Positions 1 through 11,327 of a stretch of DNA of 64,000 nt are shown piece by piece (position 1 is the first letter of the stretch; every line of letters starts with the position of its first letter). The stretch covers positions 137,618,297-137,682,296 of the forward strand of contig NC_084793.1 of the NCBI RefSeq assembly GCF_963169125.1, read 5' to 3'. The position numbers and the translations under genes are program-made. The stretch is from Humulus lupulus (taxonomy: Eukaryota > Streptophyta > Magnoliopsida > Rosales > Cannabaceae). The notes below the pieces were generated by a model. The model had not been told where the DNA came from. It saw nothing but the letters and a program-made list of their open reading frames with translations, and searched no databases.

Positions 1-777
1 CTTCTGTCCAGGTAAGCTAATCATTCTCGCGCTTGAATTCCACTTAACCAGATGTTATTGAGCTAACACATTTATTTATAATACTCCTTTTTTTGTAGTT
101 TGCCTTAGCCTGCCAACGACTGGGAGGAATTATGATGGAGAAGTCATATGAAATTTAGAGATCCTAGGACAAGATTGCCTCCCTCAAGGAGAAAATGAAG
201 GGCTCTTGGGAAGAACTTGCCCGAGCCAGAGCTGCCCTCGAGGCCAGGAAAAAACGCTCTCGGGAGCTTGAGGAGACCCTCCAGAAAGCCTCTGAGGATA
301 TGCAACAGGCCAAAGGGGAAATGCAGGCGCCCGTTGAGGGCATGCAATGAGCCCAGGAGGAGGCCAAGAAAGCTACGGCTGAGATAGCCCGAGTGGCCCT
401 GGAGAATTCTCATCTTCAGGAGCAGGGTAAAGAGGATACCGATCGGACTGAGCTAGCCGAGAAGAAGACCCTCCAAGCCATGGATATGAATAGCTCTGCC
501 ATGTGCTAGGTGGAGAAGCTCAAGCAGGAGATCGAATCTATCACCGAGGATGCCTTTTATGTGGCCTGGTATCACAATCAGGAAATTGGACTTCAGCGGG
601 GAGCCCGAGATGTATAAGTTTCTTTTCAACAAGCGCCTTCGAGCTTCCCAAGCCACTGAGGAGACCCCAGTGATCCCAACGACTGAGGCGACCCCACCTG
701 CCGAGGTAGCCCAGGCGGGCGGTGCCCCAAGTAGCGATCCGATCATTGAACTGGTGCCAGAGGTTCCCGAAGACTGA
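1..777 (+). pseudogene. 3' exons of the antisense ORF (aORF) of element A, unit 1
   Basis: Spliced gene antisense to gag-pol, truncated by the window edge. Bases 1-11 end an exon (CCAG), followed by GTAAG at 12 and a pyrimidine-rich acceptor ending TAG at 98, giving an 87-nt intron. The exon from 99 encodes a highly charged coiled coil rich in Glu, Lys, Ala and Arg, up to about base 540. A Pro/Thr/Glu-rich tail follows in another frame and ends with a stop at 775-777. In-frame stops near 348 and 508, plus the frame change near 590, show decay. The coiled-coil exon after a short intron matches the layout of the aORF in element C (exon 32055-31405). Function is unknown; the family is described only as extra ORFs of Tat-lineage elements. 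Confidence 0.7.
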
Positions 778-904
778 GTATAATTTTTGCATTCGGGTCT
801 GCATGCCATAAATTTATTGGGGTATAGACAAACAATCACTCGAGCCCAGAGCATATTTGCAATTATTTACCCATTTAAGAATTATGTAATTGACATTGCT
901 TTTT

Positions 905-1310
905 ATTTGGTTTGGCTCTATGAATTCACCGTAACGTAAATATCCACGAGAATAAGCACTCAAACCATTTTTAAACTCTCAGTTCTATAAATTCAACATA
1001 ACTCGAATGCCACGAGAACAAGAATTCAAAAATTTTAAACACTTGGTTCTATAAATTCAACATAACACGAATGCCACGAGAACAAGAACTCAGTCTTTTT
1101 AAACACTTGGTTCTATAAATTCAACGTAACACGAATGCCACGAGAACATGAACTCATACTTTTTTTACAACACTTGGTTATATAAATTCAACGTAACATG
1201 AATGTCACGAGAACAAGAACTGAAATCATTTGAACACTTGTTTCTATAAATTCAACGTAACACGAAAGTCATGAGAATAAGAACTCAAGGTGTTTCAAAT
1301 ACATGGTTTC
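905..1310. repeat. Minisatellite, about six 64-bp units, in the 3' region of element A
   Basis: Six tandem units of about 64 bp. Each contains TTCTATAAATTCAACGTAAC, then ACGAATGCCACGAGAACAAG and a T-rich spacer ending AACACTT. Units begin near 911, 981, 1044, 1108, 1174 and 1239; the outer units are the most diverged. The array lies between the aORF stop and the end of integrase, where Tat-lineage elements often carry tandem repeats. Confidence 0.85.
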
Positions 1311-2224
1311 TGCGTTTAGCCTCTTGTAGGCCCATAGTCCTAGAAGTAGCTTTGACGCGAAGATTTAGGCTTTTAGGGGTCCTGGCATGTGAAAACACCT
1401 GCCCCCTGAGTATGCACTACTCGAGAGGTCGGGGGTTTTGACATTGCTTCCCGAGTGCATACCTACCTTCTAGGTTGTCTTCTCAGGAGGTGATGTTAAC
1501 GAGATGCCCATGTGTAGGCTGCCTGGGTATCCATTTGTATCGCATAGATTAGGATTTGGTTATTCCTCTCCGGGCGTGCATTGTCCTCGGGAGGTAACCT
1601 AAATTCCTGTTTGTTACTGGATTTTCTAAATATGGGATATAATGGTACTAAGGGCGCTTTGCTCGTCAACTAGCCAAGCTTCCTATATCACAGATTTCCA
1701 GAGGCCAAGTATGGGTACTCGAACTTCTGTTCGCATCTCAAGACCAAGAGACTTGGTTAGAGCTCCTTGGGCTCGGTGTCCGCGGGAGATGGCAACAGTC
1801 TATTCTCGCGTTACTTGGGTTATCTAGCTCTTAGGTACTAAGCTTAGTTCTGTCTAGAACAAGCTACCTTCTAGGCTAGACTTTGTTAGCTTCCTAAGAC
1901 TTTCTATTCTCAGGATGGCGATGCTAGGCTTACTCCTCTTGGCTATTTACAAGTTTAGTTTCCTAGGTTGTTCTTTGCGAGGTGCTGTGCTACCCTAACA
2001 CCATGCCCCCAAGTGATCGGAGACTAGTCTGCAGTCACTTGTCCAGGCGAGCGGGTGCTCTTTACACATCATCAATAGAATATAACAGAACTAAAGAACA
2101 TAAGCAAAACAAACAAATTTCTTACCATGTTTTATATACACGGTATCCATTATATGTTCCAGAATGCTACAGGGGATATTACAAAAATAAACAATGTTTG
2201 TTACAGATGCTACTGGTATTACCG
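1311..2224. other. Non-coding spacer of element A between the aORF and integrase
   Basis: No coherent reading frame with protein similarity on either strand. The segment has GC-richer motifs that recur loosely (CTCGGGAGGT, CCCGAGTGCATACC, CTTCTAGG) and belongs to the untranslated region downstream of integrase. The open frames at 1642-1827 and 1982-2374 have no recognisable content. Confidence 0.6.
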
Positions 2225-3302
2225 GCGAAGATGCTCAGCATTCCAGGCGTGAGGAATCAGCTCCCTATTAAGTCGGGACAATTTATATGTTCTCGGACAT
2301 ACAATGCTCTCGACTTGGTATGGGCTCTCCCAATTGGGTTCCAACACTCCTGCACCTGGATTTCAGGTGGCTAAGAAGACTCTTCGCAACACCAGGTCTC
2401 CAACCCCAAATTTTCCATCTTTCACTTTGGAGTTGAAATATCTGGCCACCTTCTGCTGGTAGGATGCTACTCGTAGCTGAGAAGCTTCGCACAGCTCCTC
2501 CACGAGGTCCAGTGACTCCCGAAATAAGGCATGGTTCGTGGTCGGATCATACGTATCCCATCGGTGCATGGAGATTCCTGCTTTAACCGAGAGCATAGCC
2601 TCATACACGTAGGCCATTGAGAATGGAGAAAGTCTGGTGGAGGTCCTGGCAGTGGTGCGGTATCTCCACAATGCCCTAGGTAGCTCCTTGGGCCAAGCTC
2701 CTTTTGCTTGCACCAGTCTTTTTCTTCGAGGTGGACTTGAGTGTCTTGTTCACTGCTTCCACTTGGCCGTTGGCCTTCAGATGGGCTACGAAAGAGAAGC
2801 TCTTGATGACACCATGGCATTGATAGAAGTCTGTGAACACTTCACTGTCGAACTGCAATCCGTTGTCGGAGACTATCTTCCTCAAAAGCCCATACCAACA
2901 AACTATATTTTTTATGACGAAGTCCAAAGCCTTTTTGGAGGTAATTTTGGTGAGCAGCTCGACCTCAACCCACTTCGTGAAGTAGTCTATGAACACTATG
3001 GCGTATTTCACCCCTCCTTTCCCTGTAGGCAGGGACCCGATAAGGTCTATCCCCCATACAACAAACGGCCATGGGCTAGTCATTTGAGTAAGCTCATTTG
3101 GAGGCGCTCGGGGGATGTTGTCGAAGCGTTGGCATTTGTCGCATTTCTTGATGTAATCCATCGCATCTCCATTCATGGTGGGCCAGAAATACCCTTGCCT
3201 TAAGATCTTCTTGGAAAGGTTTTGCCCATCGGCGTGATCACCGCGAAAACCTTCATGTACCTCTCGTATTATTAATTGACTTCTTGCTTGGACACGCACC
3301 AA
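2225..3302 (-). pseudogene. Integrase of Tat element A, unit 1
   Basis: Integrase inserts element cDNA into the host genome. From 3302 downward there is an HHCC zinc-binding region (VHEGF.GDHA, then CDKCQRF). The catalytic core follows, with the first Asp in FIDYFTKWVE, the second in IVSDNGLQF and the Glu in ANGQVEAVNK, so the DDE residues are present. The frame shifts near 2700 into a second piece with the C-terminal region (YRTTARTS, then GDLVLRRVF), stops near 2363 and continues decayed to about 2225. The stretch before the Glu has lost the usual Pro-Gln (HLKANGQ). It follows RNase H, as in all Ty3/gypsy elements. Not functional. Confidence 0.88.
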
Positions 3303-4060
3303 AGCAAGGGCAAAGAATATCCTCGCCTATAAAGCCTACTATCCATAATTATGTACCTCGGCACTTGGTACACCAACTTCCGAGCTGCCTTCATGTCTTG
3401 GGGCAACTCCCCAGAGACGAGGTATTTAACTATTGGCTCCATCCACCCATCTTGGGGTTGTAATATTTCTACCTCGTCTGGAGACAAGATACTCGGAGAC
3501 TCCAAGTAGTCAATGGGGACCACATTGATTAATTCAGAGTCTTTGGTTGTAGCCAGCTTTGCTAGGGCGTCCGCATTAGAATTTTTCTCCTGCGACACTT
3601 GCCGAATAGTGAAACTTCGGAAGTTGTGCATCATTTCTTGAGACTTTTCCAAGTATGCTACCATCTTTGTTCCCCATGCCTGGTATTCTCTGAGAACTTG
3701 GTTCACCACTACTTAGGAGTCGCTAAAGATTTTGAGTCCTTCGACCTTAAGCTCCAGTGCCACGCGAAGCCCAGCGATTAAGGTTTCGTACTCTGCTTCG
3801 TTATTAGAGGCACTAAACCCGAAGTGGAGAGCACTATGCACCCTATGCCCCTCAGGGGAAACCAAAATAAGCCCCTCCGATGCCATTCTCGTTTGAAGAC
3901 CCATCAACGAACAACTTCCATGCTGGTCCGGCCACTAGGGTGCACTCGGTTCTCTCTTGACTCCCGGTGCACTTGGTGATGAAATTGGCGAGTGCTTAAC
4001 CTTTTATGGTGGTGCACTCGGGTGGTAAGTGATGTCAAACTGTCTTAACTCCACTGACCA
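3272..4060 (-). pseudogene. RNase H and linker of Tat element A, unit 1
   Basis: RNase H removes the RNA strand during reverse transcription. The piece 3907-3713 has SNNEAEYETLIAG and ends at IFSDS with an in-frame stop. The piece from 3709 continues VVNQVLREYQAWG and NADALAKLA, then a linker leading to integrase. The first codons after the CACTA edge (4060 downward) continue the RT/RNase H connection encoded at 51029-51062, and an in-frame TAA follows near 4000. Several stops show it is dead. Confidence 0.85.
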
Positions 4061-4090
4061 CACTACAAGAAATCAAGTTTTTAGCTACAA
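4061..4090 (+). repeat. Left terminal inverted repeat of the CACTA element
   Basis: Begins CACTACAAGAAATCAAGTTT and runs into TTTTAGCTAC, preceded by the target duplication CCA (4058-4060). The right end read on the minus strand begins CACTACAAAAAAAAA and reaches TTTTAGCTACC. The first eight bases and the inner TTTTAGCTAC agree. Confidence 0.93.
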
Positions 4091-4560
4091 AAGTTTTAGC
4101 TACCAAATATTTTTGGTAGCAGTTAATTATCATTTGCTACTAAATTTTGGTAGAAAAATGATTTAGTAGTAAATTCTAATCATACAATTCCAAATATTAC
4201 TGCTACCAAATATTTTGGTAGCATATTTATATTTTCAGCTACCAATGTTCTTTGGTAGCTAATATTATTGGCGCCAATGAATAAATTTGCTACTAAATTT
4301 TGGTAGCAAAATGATTTAGTGGAAAATTATAATTAAATGATACCAAATATTTCTGCTACCAAAATATTTGGTAGCATATTTATATTGTCATCTACCAATA
4401 CTTTTTGGTAGCTAAAATTAAATATTAGCACCAAATATAAAATTGATGCATTTTGTATGATTTTATAATCAATTCTTTGGTAGAAGATATAAATTTATTA
4501 ATACTAAATTATATCATATTTTGGCACTAGCAAATAAAATATTTCTAGTGGTAGTATTTC
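4080..4560. repeat. Left subterminal repeats of the CACTA element
   Basis: More than a dozen copies of TTTGGTAGC and its complement GCTACCAAA, often paired as near-palindromes such as GCTACCAAATATTTTGGTAGC. A block of about 155 bp (4131-4280) is tandemly repeated at 4285-4440. In En/Spm elements such subterminal motifs bind the TNPA-type protein; that role here is inferred. Confidence 0.88.
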
Positions 4561-5084
4561 TACAAAAGTATTTGTAGAGAAAGTACACAATAAAAATTAT
4601 AGTGTAAAAAATACATAAGAATACCAAACATAAAGTAATTAAATCTAGATTTGTGTTATGAACTCTCAACAAATTAATAATATTTTAATTCGTAAAATAA
4701 TTTTTTTTAAATAAGATCAAGGTAAAAAGAACCAACTAAATGTATATGGACAAAATCAAAAGATAAAATTAAAAATATCATAAGTACAATAACAAACTCG
4801 AAGGAAAATAAAAGTAAGAAACTACATAAGTCATGTATAGGGATGCATATAACTTTCCTGAAACAAAGATATTGCATTGAACCTATGGCAAGCCTCTAAA
4901 AAAAAAACCCAAAATATAAAGTCCAATGGGAAAAAGCCTCTTAGGGGAAAAATAGCACTTGTCTTGCAAACAGTGACTATAAAACTATTCAAAACAAATA
5001 AAAAACTAGAACCACAAAATTCTTTGGATACAACATTTGAAAATGAAACAATTGGAGAAGGAACTATATTATTGCTCATTGCAA
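4561..5084. other. 3' non-coding part of the CACTA element
   Basis: AT-rich sequence between the left subterminal repeats and the last exon of the minus-strand transposase-protease gene, so probably its 3' UTR. The short opposite-strand frames here (4831-5079 and 4877-5104) have low-complexity content and no recognisable motif. Confidence 0.55.
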
Positions 5085-7532
5085 TTAGTCAACCAATTTT
5101 ATGAATTCGTCAGCCCATTCTACTCGAATTTGATCAATATTTTGTTTTGTGTAATCTTTCATCTTCTCATTGCACTGAAATAAATAAATGTAAGTAATAA
5201 TGAATATTAGTCAATTGTATAATATAATAAAAAATATTCTATTTCAGTAGTATATATATACATCTTACATGAGTAGTTAACCAATTGATAGGTCTAGAAT
5301 CCATGCAAAAGTCACACATATATCTCATTACATAATATCCACACTCGATATTCGATGGTTGTTGAGGACACTGCACAAATTTATAAAATGTAAATGACAG
5401 GATAAAAAGACTTTGATAATTTAAATTTTCAATACAATATTAGATTGTAATATTTTAAAGTAATTATCAAATGTAATATATATTATGTGATATTATTTTA
5501 CAACTTACCTTTATAGATTTCCATGTAATACCAGACTCTTTTGGTTGCCTATTTGTGGAGGTATTGTAGTAATCAAAAGCCCTAATAAGCAAATAAAATA
5601 TTTAATAATAAATTTAAAGTAAAAATTAAATAAGACTAATCCATAGTACTATTTAACTTACATTGTCATTAGACTTTTAATTTCGTTACGTGGGAGTAGT
5701 CTAATTGGATCAAGCCAATAACATGTATCACGCAATTGATCAATTATCACTAGCATCCAATGATATCTATTAACCATAAAATATTATATTGTATATAAAT
5801 TAATATATTGATAATGTAATTAGTTAAATAAATAAATCTTACCCAATATGAATAGGAAGCAACCAAAATTGTCCTATTTTTGTGTCTCCTAAGCGATTTT
5901 CCATTGATATTGCATTTTGTGTTTGACACGAATCCAAAGCCAAAGTTGGATGCAAGAAACGAAATATTGTGCTCGATTTGAGTTTTCCAACTTTTGATGT
6001 AAGATCCTAAATATTACAATTGAATTTCTAAGACAAATAATATTATTTTGTGCATGAGATTTAAGTGAAAGGTATTTCCTTTTTACCTGATCCAAAATGT
6101 TATACAAGGAGCTCCAATATCTGTCATGGTTCCAAGGTGAATCACATCTTCAGGTGAAATAAATAAGTATCGATCATTATCAAAAATTTATGGGTCCATG
6201 CCAATACGAAATGTGTGTGAAGGTTCATAAAGTCGAACAACTATTAATACAACTTTTACACTTTTTGGAGCGTCCTTGGGCATCTCAATTTGAATTGGAG
6301 ATTTTTGCACTTCCTTTAAACTTGTGGAGGATTTACTGAGAATTTGTGAAAAAGAGGGTTGATCTTTTCCTTTACATGGCTTCAGTTGCGGGGAAAGGTT
6401 ATATTATTTATTCTGAAACAAAATATCAAATTAATAATTGATTAGAAAAAAACATCATAAATTATATGTAATATTGGATTTAAAATTTAATGAAACCATT
6501 GATGGAGGTGTGATTTGTGACTCTAGTGCTCTTTGTTCTAATAATCGACTTTGTTGTGACTCGTAGAACTTCTCCATATTCTATTGAACAATTCTTGCAA
6601 TGTTGTTATCTTGTTCATTTTTAAGATCTTCAAAGATTTTCTCTAATTTCTTCAAACGTTCATCTTCAATCTCTTCACGTTTGGATGATAACTAGGTTGA
6701 CATCTTCTTTTCGGGTATAGGACCAAAACCTCGTAACCAACCATATTTTTCTTCACCTAAAATTTGCCTATATATAGCAGCCTCATCCACTACTAGTAAC
6801 AATCCATCTTCAAATTGAATGAGTTTCTCTTTTCGTAAGTCTACCATTTCCTTCTACAATAACAACAAAATTTTAGTGTAATAGTATTACAAAAGTTAGA
6901 AGGTAAAAATTCATAATTTTTAAAAGTCAAACATACATATTTGTCCTTGGCTATTCTGTGGGTCCACTCATTCTTAATTGTACAATGAGTTTTTCGAAAC
7001 ATTTCAATCTCTCTGAACTTCATTGTTTCTTGTTGTACTTTGTCATCCATTGTTTGTTTTGATTTCTGTAATACATTTAAATAATTAATAACATTAAATA
7101 TAATAAAATTACAATGATATTAAGTAAAAAATATGTTTACCTCCTCATGTAAATACTGAATGAATGACTTAGTTCCACCAGAATGCATAAAAGAAACGCT
7201 TGATCTATTTTTTGACCATGCAATTGACTTTTTCTACAAAATACTTTTCATGTGAGTTTTATGAATTAAAAATTATGAAATGTGTACAAATTCCAGAAAG
7301 ATATGATACCTTCCATTCTTCATTAGAGAAGCATTCATTGCACATCCATTCCAAATCTTCGTCTCTTAGCACCAACTTCACAGGATGGTTTTCTAAAGGA
7401 TTTTTACCTTCTTTGATGATATTTTTATATTGTGTTTGACAATTGTTACGATTGTCTTTATAGCGCTCTGAACAATAATGATTGAAAATAGTTTCTAGAT
7501 ATGGATATTTTTTAAAATCCATTTCGAATACG
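5085..7532 (-). pseudogene. CACTA gene 2, distal exons: Transposase_24-like region plus Ulp1-like cysteine protease
   Basis: Main part of the second CACTA gene. From 7532 it encodes a Ptta/En/Spm-type region (KKYPYLETIFNHYCSERY, then HSGGTKSF, then EMFRKTHCTIKNEWTH), a charged helix-rich stretch (about 6840-6530), and a C-terminal domain like Ulp1/C48 SUMO proteases. All four catalytic positions are visible: His in YHWMLVII (about 5745), Asp in CYWLDPI, Gln in CPQQPSN and Cys in ECGYYVMRYM (5370-5269). Exons are bounded by GT-AG; for example 5269-5370 and the last exon 5174-5085 join in phase. In-frame stops occur at 6692-6694, 6581-6583 and near 6190. The first exons lie at 19406-18873, separated by chromovirus B. 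The fusion is known in some plant CACTA families; the protease substrate is unknown. Confidence 0.8.
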
Positions 7533-10500
7533 AGCAGTGCACCAATTTTTTTTTTTAGTTATTAGAATTTTGTTGTTTTATTTTATTTAATTGTTAAGTG
7601 TTATTTTTATTTATTTATTGTTTGTTTAAATTAATTGTTAGAATTGTTTGGTAGAATATTTGTGAAATTATTTGTTAAATGTTATTTAATTTATTTTAAA
7701 AATATGATTATTTGAGTTTTGGTTGAATGCATTAAGGTGCATGGTAGGTAGTGATGCACCCTAGTGTTTGAGTGTGTGCAAGTGCATGGTAGCATGGTGC
7801 ACATGTGTAGAATTTTCTACACACTTTGAAGTTGCCTTTTATTTGATTTATTGAATTAATTAGAAAAATAAAATAAAATAAAGTAAAAATAATAATGGGA
7901 AATGGGGTCTTGGTCGTGTATGGTGTAGTAGGAAAGGAAGAGGATTATTCCATTTATTTTTTTAAGAAAATAAATAAAAATTGGAAGACAAAGGTTATTT
8001 TGGGTAAGGATGTTATCATCTTTTATTTTCTACCAATTATGATAAAAATAAATAAATAAAAATTAAGACAAATAAACACAAATAGGAAACTTAGGATAAA
8101 GGGGGAAGGAATTGGTGAAGAGAGCATATGCTCTTGGGTTGCAAACTTTTAGAGAGAGAGAGAGAGGGGCGTGACCTAGAGAGAGAAGGAGAATAAGAAA
8201 GAAAGTAAGAAGAAGAAGAGATCAAGCTAGGGTATGACTCTTGTTTTTTCTTTATGATTTCTTCCTTTTAAATCTAGTATGTTGATTAGGGTTGTTTCTA
8301 ATTGTTGGTGTTCATCTTCTTCTCCATCTTGATTTTCGAAAAAAAACCCTAGGGTATTCAAGAGAGGTTGCCTTTTGGGTGTTGGTTGTTGTGTTCTCTC
8401 AAGGAAGGTATTGGATTCCTCCCTCTATCTATGTGTTGATGCTGTTTTCTTGGGGAGATTAAGGATTTATGAATTGTAATAATATGTTGATTGTTTTCCT
8501 ATTAATTTGATGGTGGTATGTTATTTTGATCATGCATGAAGGGTTTTGTGGTTTAATGCATGAAGGGGTTTTGGTGTTGATTTGCTATGTATGATGATTG
8601 ATGATATTTTATAATTTTATACATGTATGTTTCAGCCTATGCATGTCTAGAAACCCCCTTTATGTTTTGTTATTGTTATTGTGATTTGTATGTTAGATCC
8701 ATGCTCTAGGACCCCATATGAATTTTTGGTATATTAATAATTTGGACTCTTGATGATTGAATCCATGAAATTTGATAAGTATGCTTATGAGATTATGTAT
8801 CAATAAATTATTGTATGCATGAATAATGATAGTAACATGCTAGGATGCACGTGGAAATAAATGAGAATTTGGTTTGATAGTTAATTCATGAGGGTTTTGG
8901 TTAAAATGGTATAATGCATGATGCAGTTATTGATTTTGTATTACCCATGCATATTAGGAACATGCTAGGGTTTGTGAATTAATTTAGATTTAAACATGTA
9001 TGGTAATGATGTAAATTTTGTGAAAGCATGATGTAAAGATGGATTTTTGTTTTGTTAAGCTTGCTGATTTTTGGTGTTTAAGTGGTTAGTATATGATGAA
9101 AATAATGTTTTGGATGTTTAAATAATCTTGCTAATGCTTTGATGTTTCAAGAAATTAAATGGAAGGTCTTAAGATGCATTGAAATGATATTTTTGCATAA
9201 TTAATTTCCTACATATTTTTTTCTTTATTTTGAGAAAATATTGAGTTTTAAACATAAAAATAGTGATATGGAGAATATAGTTAGTTGCTGGAATTTTAAT
9301 AAAAATGTGAAGTTGTGTTTTAAAATAAAAGGAGTTTTGTGTATATGGTGAAATAATTCAACACCCTAACCCATGAAAATATTAAAAGTGGTACTTTTAT
9401 TATGACTATGAAAGTTTATATTAATAGTTATGTTTTCTTTAATTTTAATTGAGAGAAATGGTGAAATTAATTTTTACCTGTGATTTTTTAAAATAAATTT
9501 AATCATGGCTGAAAGTTTAGTTAAATATTATAAAAATAATCATTGGATTTTCACATATGAATTTATTCTATTTTAAATTAAGTCTTTAAAAATAACACAA
9601 GTAAAAATATATTTTTCCACATCTAAACTAGATTTTTCTCACATTAAATTTATAAATTTGGCAATTGAATTATAATGTTATTTTCTAAGTAAACATGTTA
9701 AACTATAAGTATTTTACATAATTGTTAGTCTTTATTATTTTATGGAAGTTAAAAGTGATTAATGGAATAATTATATATTTTTAAATGGTTGATTAAATTA
9801 TTTTTATAAAATAAAAATAATGCTTTGGAGGATTAATCAACTTGAGAATTTTAAAGAGATAAATAATGGTAATCAAAGCATGTTACAATTTTGTTATTTT
9901 CATAACGATAGAAGTAAGATGCATAGAATTATCATTTTTAACGCCACTTTTACACAACGTTCCCACGTATGCATGTCGTATGCAATTTCACTTTTACGTT
10001 AAAAAATATGTCTATTATGCAACCATATAGTTTTTATAGCAACACTATGCATGTAATATAGGTAGAATGTGCATTATTCTTTTATGACCTTATGTGTAAA
10101 TATGCCTTGTTTGGATGTTGTAAATAACCTTCACCATGTGTGCATGGCCCATGCACACATGGGATTGTATGAGTGGGCAAAATAGAGTTTATGTGATGCT
10201 AAGGAAGGTTATTTTGATTATGGTATAGGCTCGTTGTGAAGTTATCATTTTACCTTGCTTGGACCTGAGGTAAGGAAGTTAGATAGAATTTTGTTTGTTT
10301 ATGCTGCGAATGGTAAGATCGTTTGTATGAATGAGAATGTAATGATTTATGTGTTATGAATTATGAAATGCTTTGTTATGATGATGTGACTGGATTGTAT
10401 GTCATTTTGAATGTTGCATGACATGAATGGATGTTAGCGTAATGAACGTGACACATCAAAAAGGGGTTGCTAAGGATATGGAGACGTAACCCGAGTTACT

Positions 10501-11167
10501 AAGGATATGAAGATGTAGCTCAAAAGGCGGATGCGCTGAGGTTATTCAAGGACCAGAGATCCTGTTTACCTCCAAGGGTGACATGGACAAGTTAGCGGGC
10601 CATGTTCACAAGGATATGGTGTTATGTTATGATGATGATGATGATGTTAATGTTGATGTGATTGTGTTTATGTTTATGTTTACGATATTCACGCTATTAT
10701 GACAATGATGCTATGATGTATGAAGATGTATGAATGTGAATGTGTTTGGTTGTGATTTACTTGTTTGTTGTTTGTACTTCCTTACTGGGCTTTTAGCTCA
10801 CCCCCTTACTTTCCCTTCCAGGTAGCAAATAGGTTTCTCTATGGCACGTGTGGTGATGTGGGGAGTTCTATCGTCGTGGTGTGTATGGTGTGGGGGCATC
10901 CTATGGACGAGAAACGATCAATTTAAATGCCATTTTATTTTAATAATGCTGTGTTAATTTGGACTTTCTAAACTTATCAGTGGGACTTGAACTTTGGTTG
11001 TTTTAAGAACTTTGCATGAAAACTTCTATTTTTTTAAAACTATTGGGTCCAACTTGAATGTTTTTAGCAAGACCCCACTGAGATTTTCATAATAAGTGGC
11101 TTTTCTCTCATGAACCTATGAATATGTGAATGTTTTATAAAGCACTAGACTAGGGCATTTTTTTACA
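7533..11167 (+). repeat. 5' LTR of chromovirus B
   Basis: The end at 11167 (TTTTTTACA) is fixed by the primer site and by the matching end of the 3' LTR at 18867. The start follows the target duplication ATACG; the first bases are AGCAG and the canonical TG appears only at 7538, so the exact 5' edge is uncertain by five bases. The LTR has a GA-rich tract (8151-8220), a GATGATGATG run near 10630 and repeated AAGGATATGRAGA motifs (10470-10620). No coding content. Confidence 0.85.
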
Positions 11168-11169
11168 AA

Positions 11170-11181
11170 TGGTATCGGAGA
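11170..11181 (+). other. Primer-binding site of chromovirus B
   Basis: TGGTATCGGAGA, two bases after the LTR end. It matches the usual plant TGGTATCAGAG site complementary to the 3' end of initiator methionine tRNA, with one A-to-G difference. Confidence 0.85.
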
Positions 11182-11327
11182 TGATCGTCCATGTTTCCAA
11201 GGACCCTTCCCATACACGCTAAAGATGGGAAAATCTCACCTCACCTCGTCGGAAGTATTTGTTTATGTGCTATTACTTGTTTCTGTTTTATATAATTTTA
11301 TAGTTTCGCAAACTGTAGTATAGTAAG

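Larger units (their letters stand above)
1..4060 (-). mobile_element. Tat-lineage Ty3/gypsy element A, unit 1, left part
   Basis: This is the 3' part of a Tat/Retand-like Ty3/gypsy retrotransposon on the minus strand. From right to left it holds the end of RT/RNase H, integrase, a spacer with a minisatellite, and the 3' end of a plus-strand (antisense) gene. The 3' LTR must lie left of base 1. The element continues at 51029: a CACTA transposon sits between, and removing it with one copy of the 3-bp target duplication rejoins the reading frame at the RT/RNase H boundary. Lineage is inferred from the RNase H and integrase motifs (NNEAEY, YFWPTMN, CDKCQR) and from the antisense gene, which is known in Tat-lineage elements. 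Confidence 0.88.

Noticed and set aside
144..413. Minus-strand frames over the antisense coiled coil (also 453-854)
   Set aside because: Leu/Phe/Gly-rich mirror frames of the plus-strand coiled-coil exon.
905..1310. Regularly spaced repeats resembling a CRISPR array
   Set aside because: The repeat and spacer both recur as one 64-bp tandem unit, and the context is a plant retrotransposon.
1982..2374. 130-codon plus-strand frame
   Set aside because: Opposite to the end of integrase and spacer of element A, no motif or coding bias; a chance frame.
2637..3203. 188-codon plus-strand frame
   Set aside because: Mirror frame of the integrase gene on the minus strand, whose motifs are clear.
7533..11167. 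Host intergenic sequence between CACTA gene 2 and gag
   Set aside because: The right end is matched at 18429-18867 and followed by a primer site, so it is an LTR.
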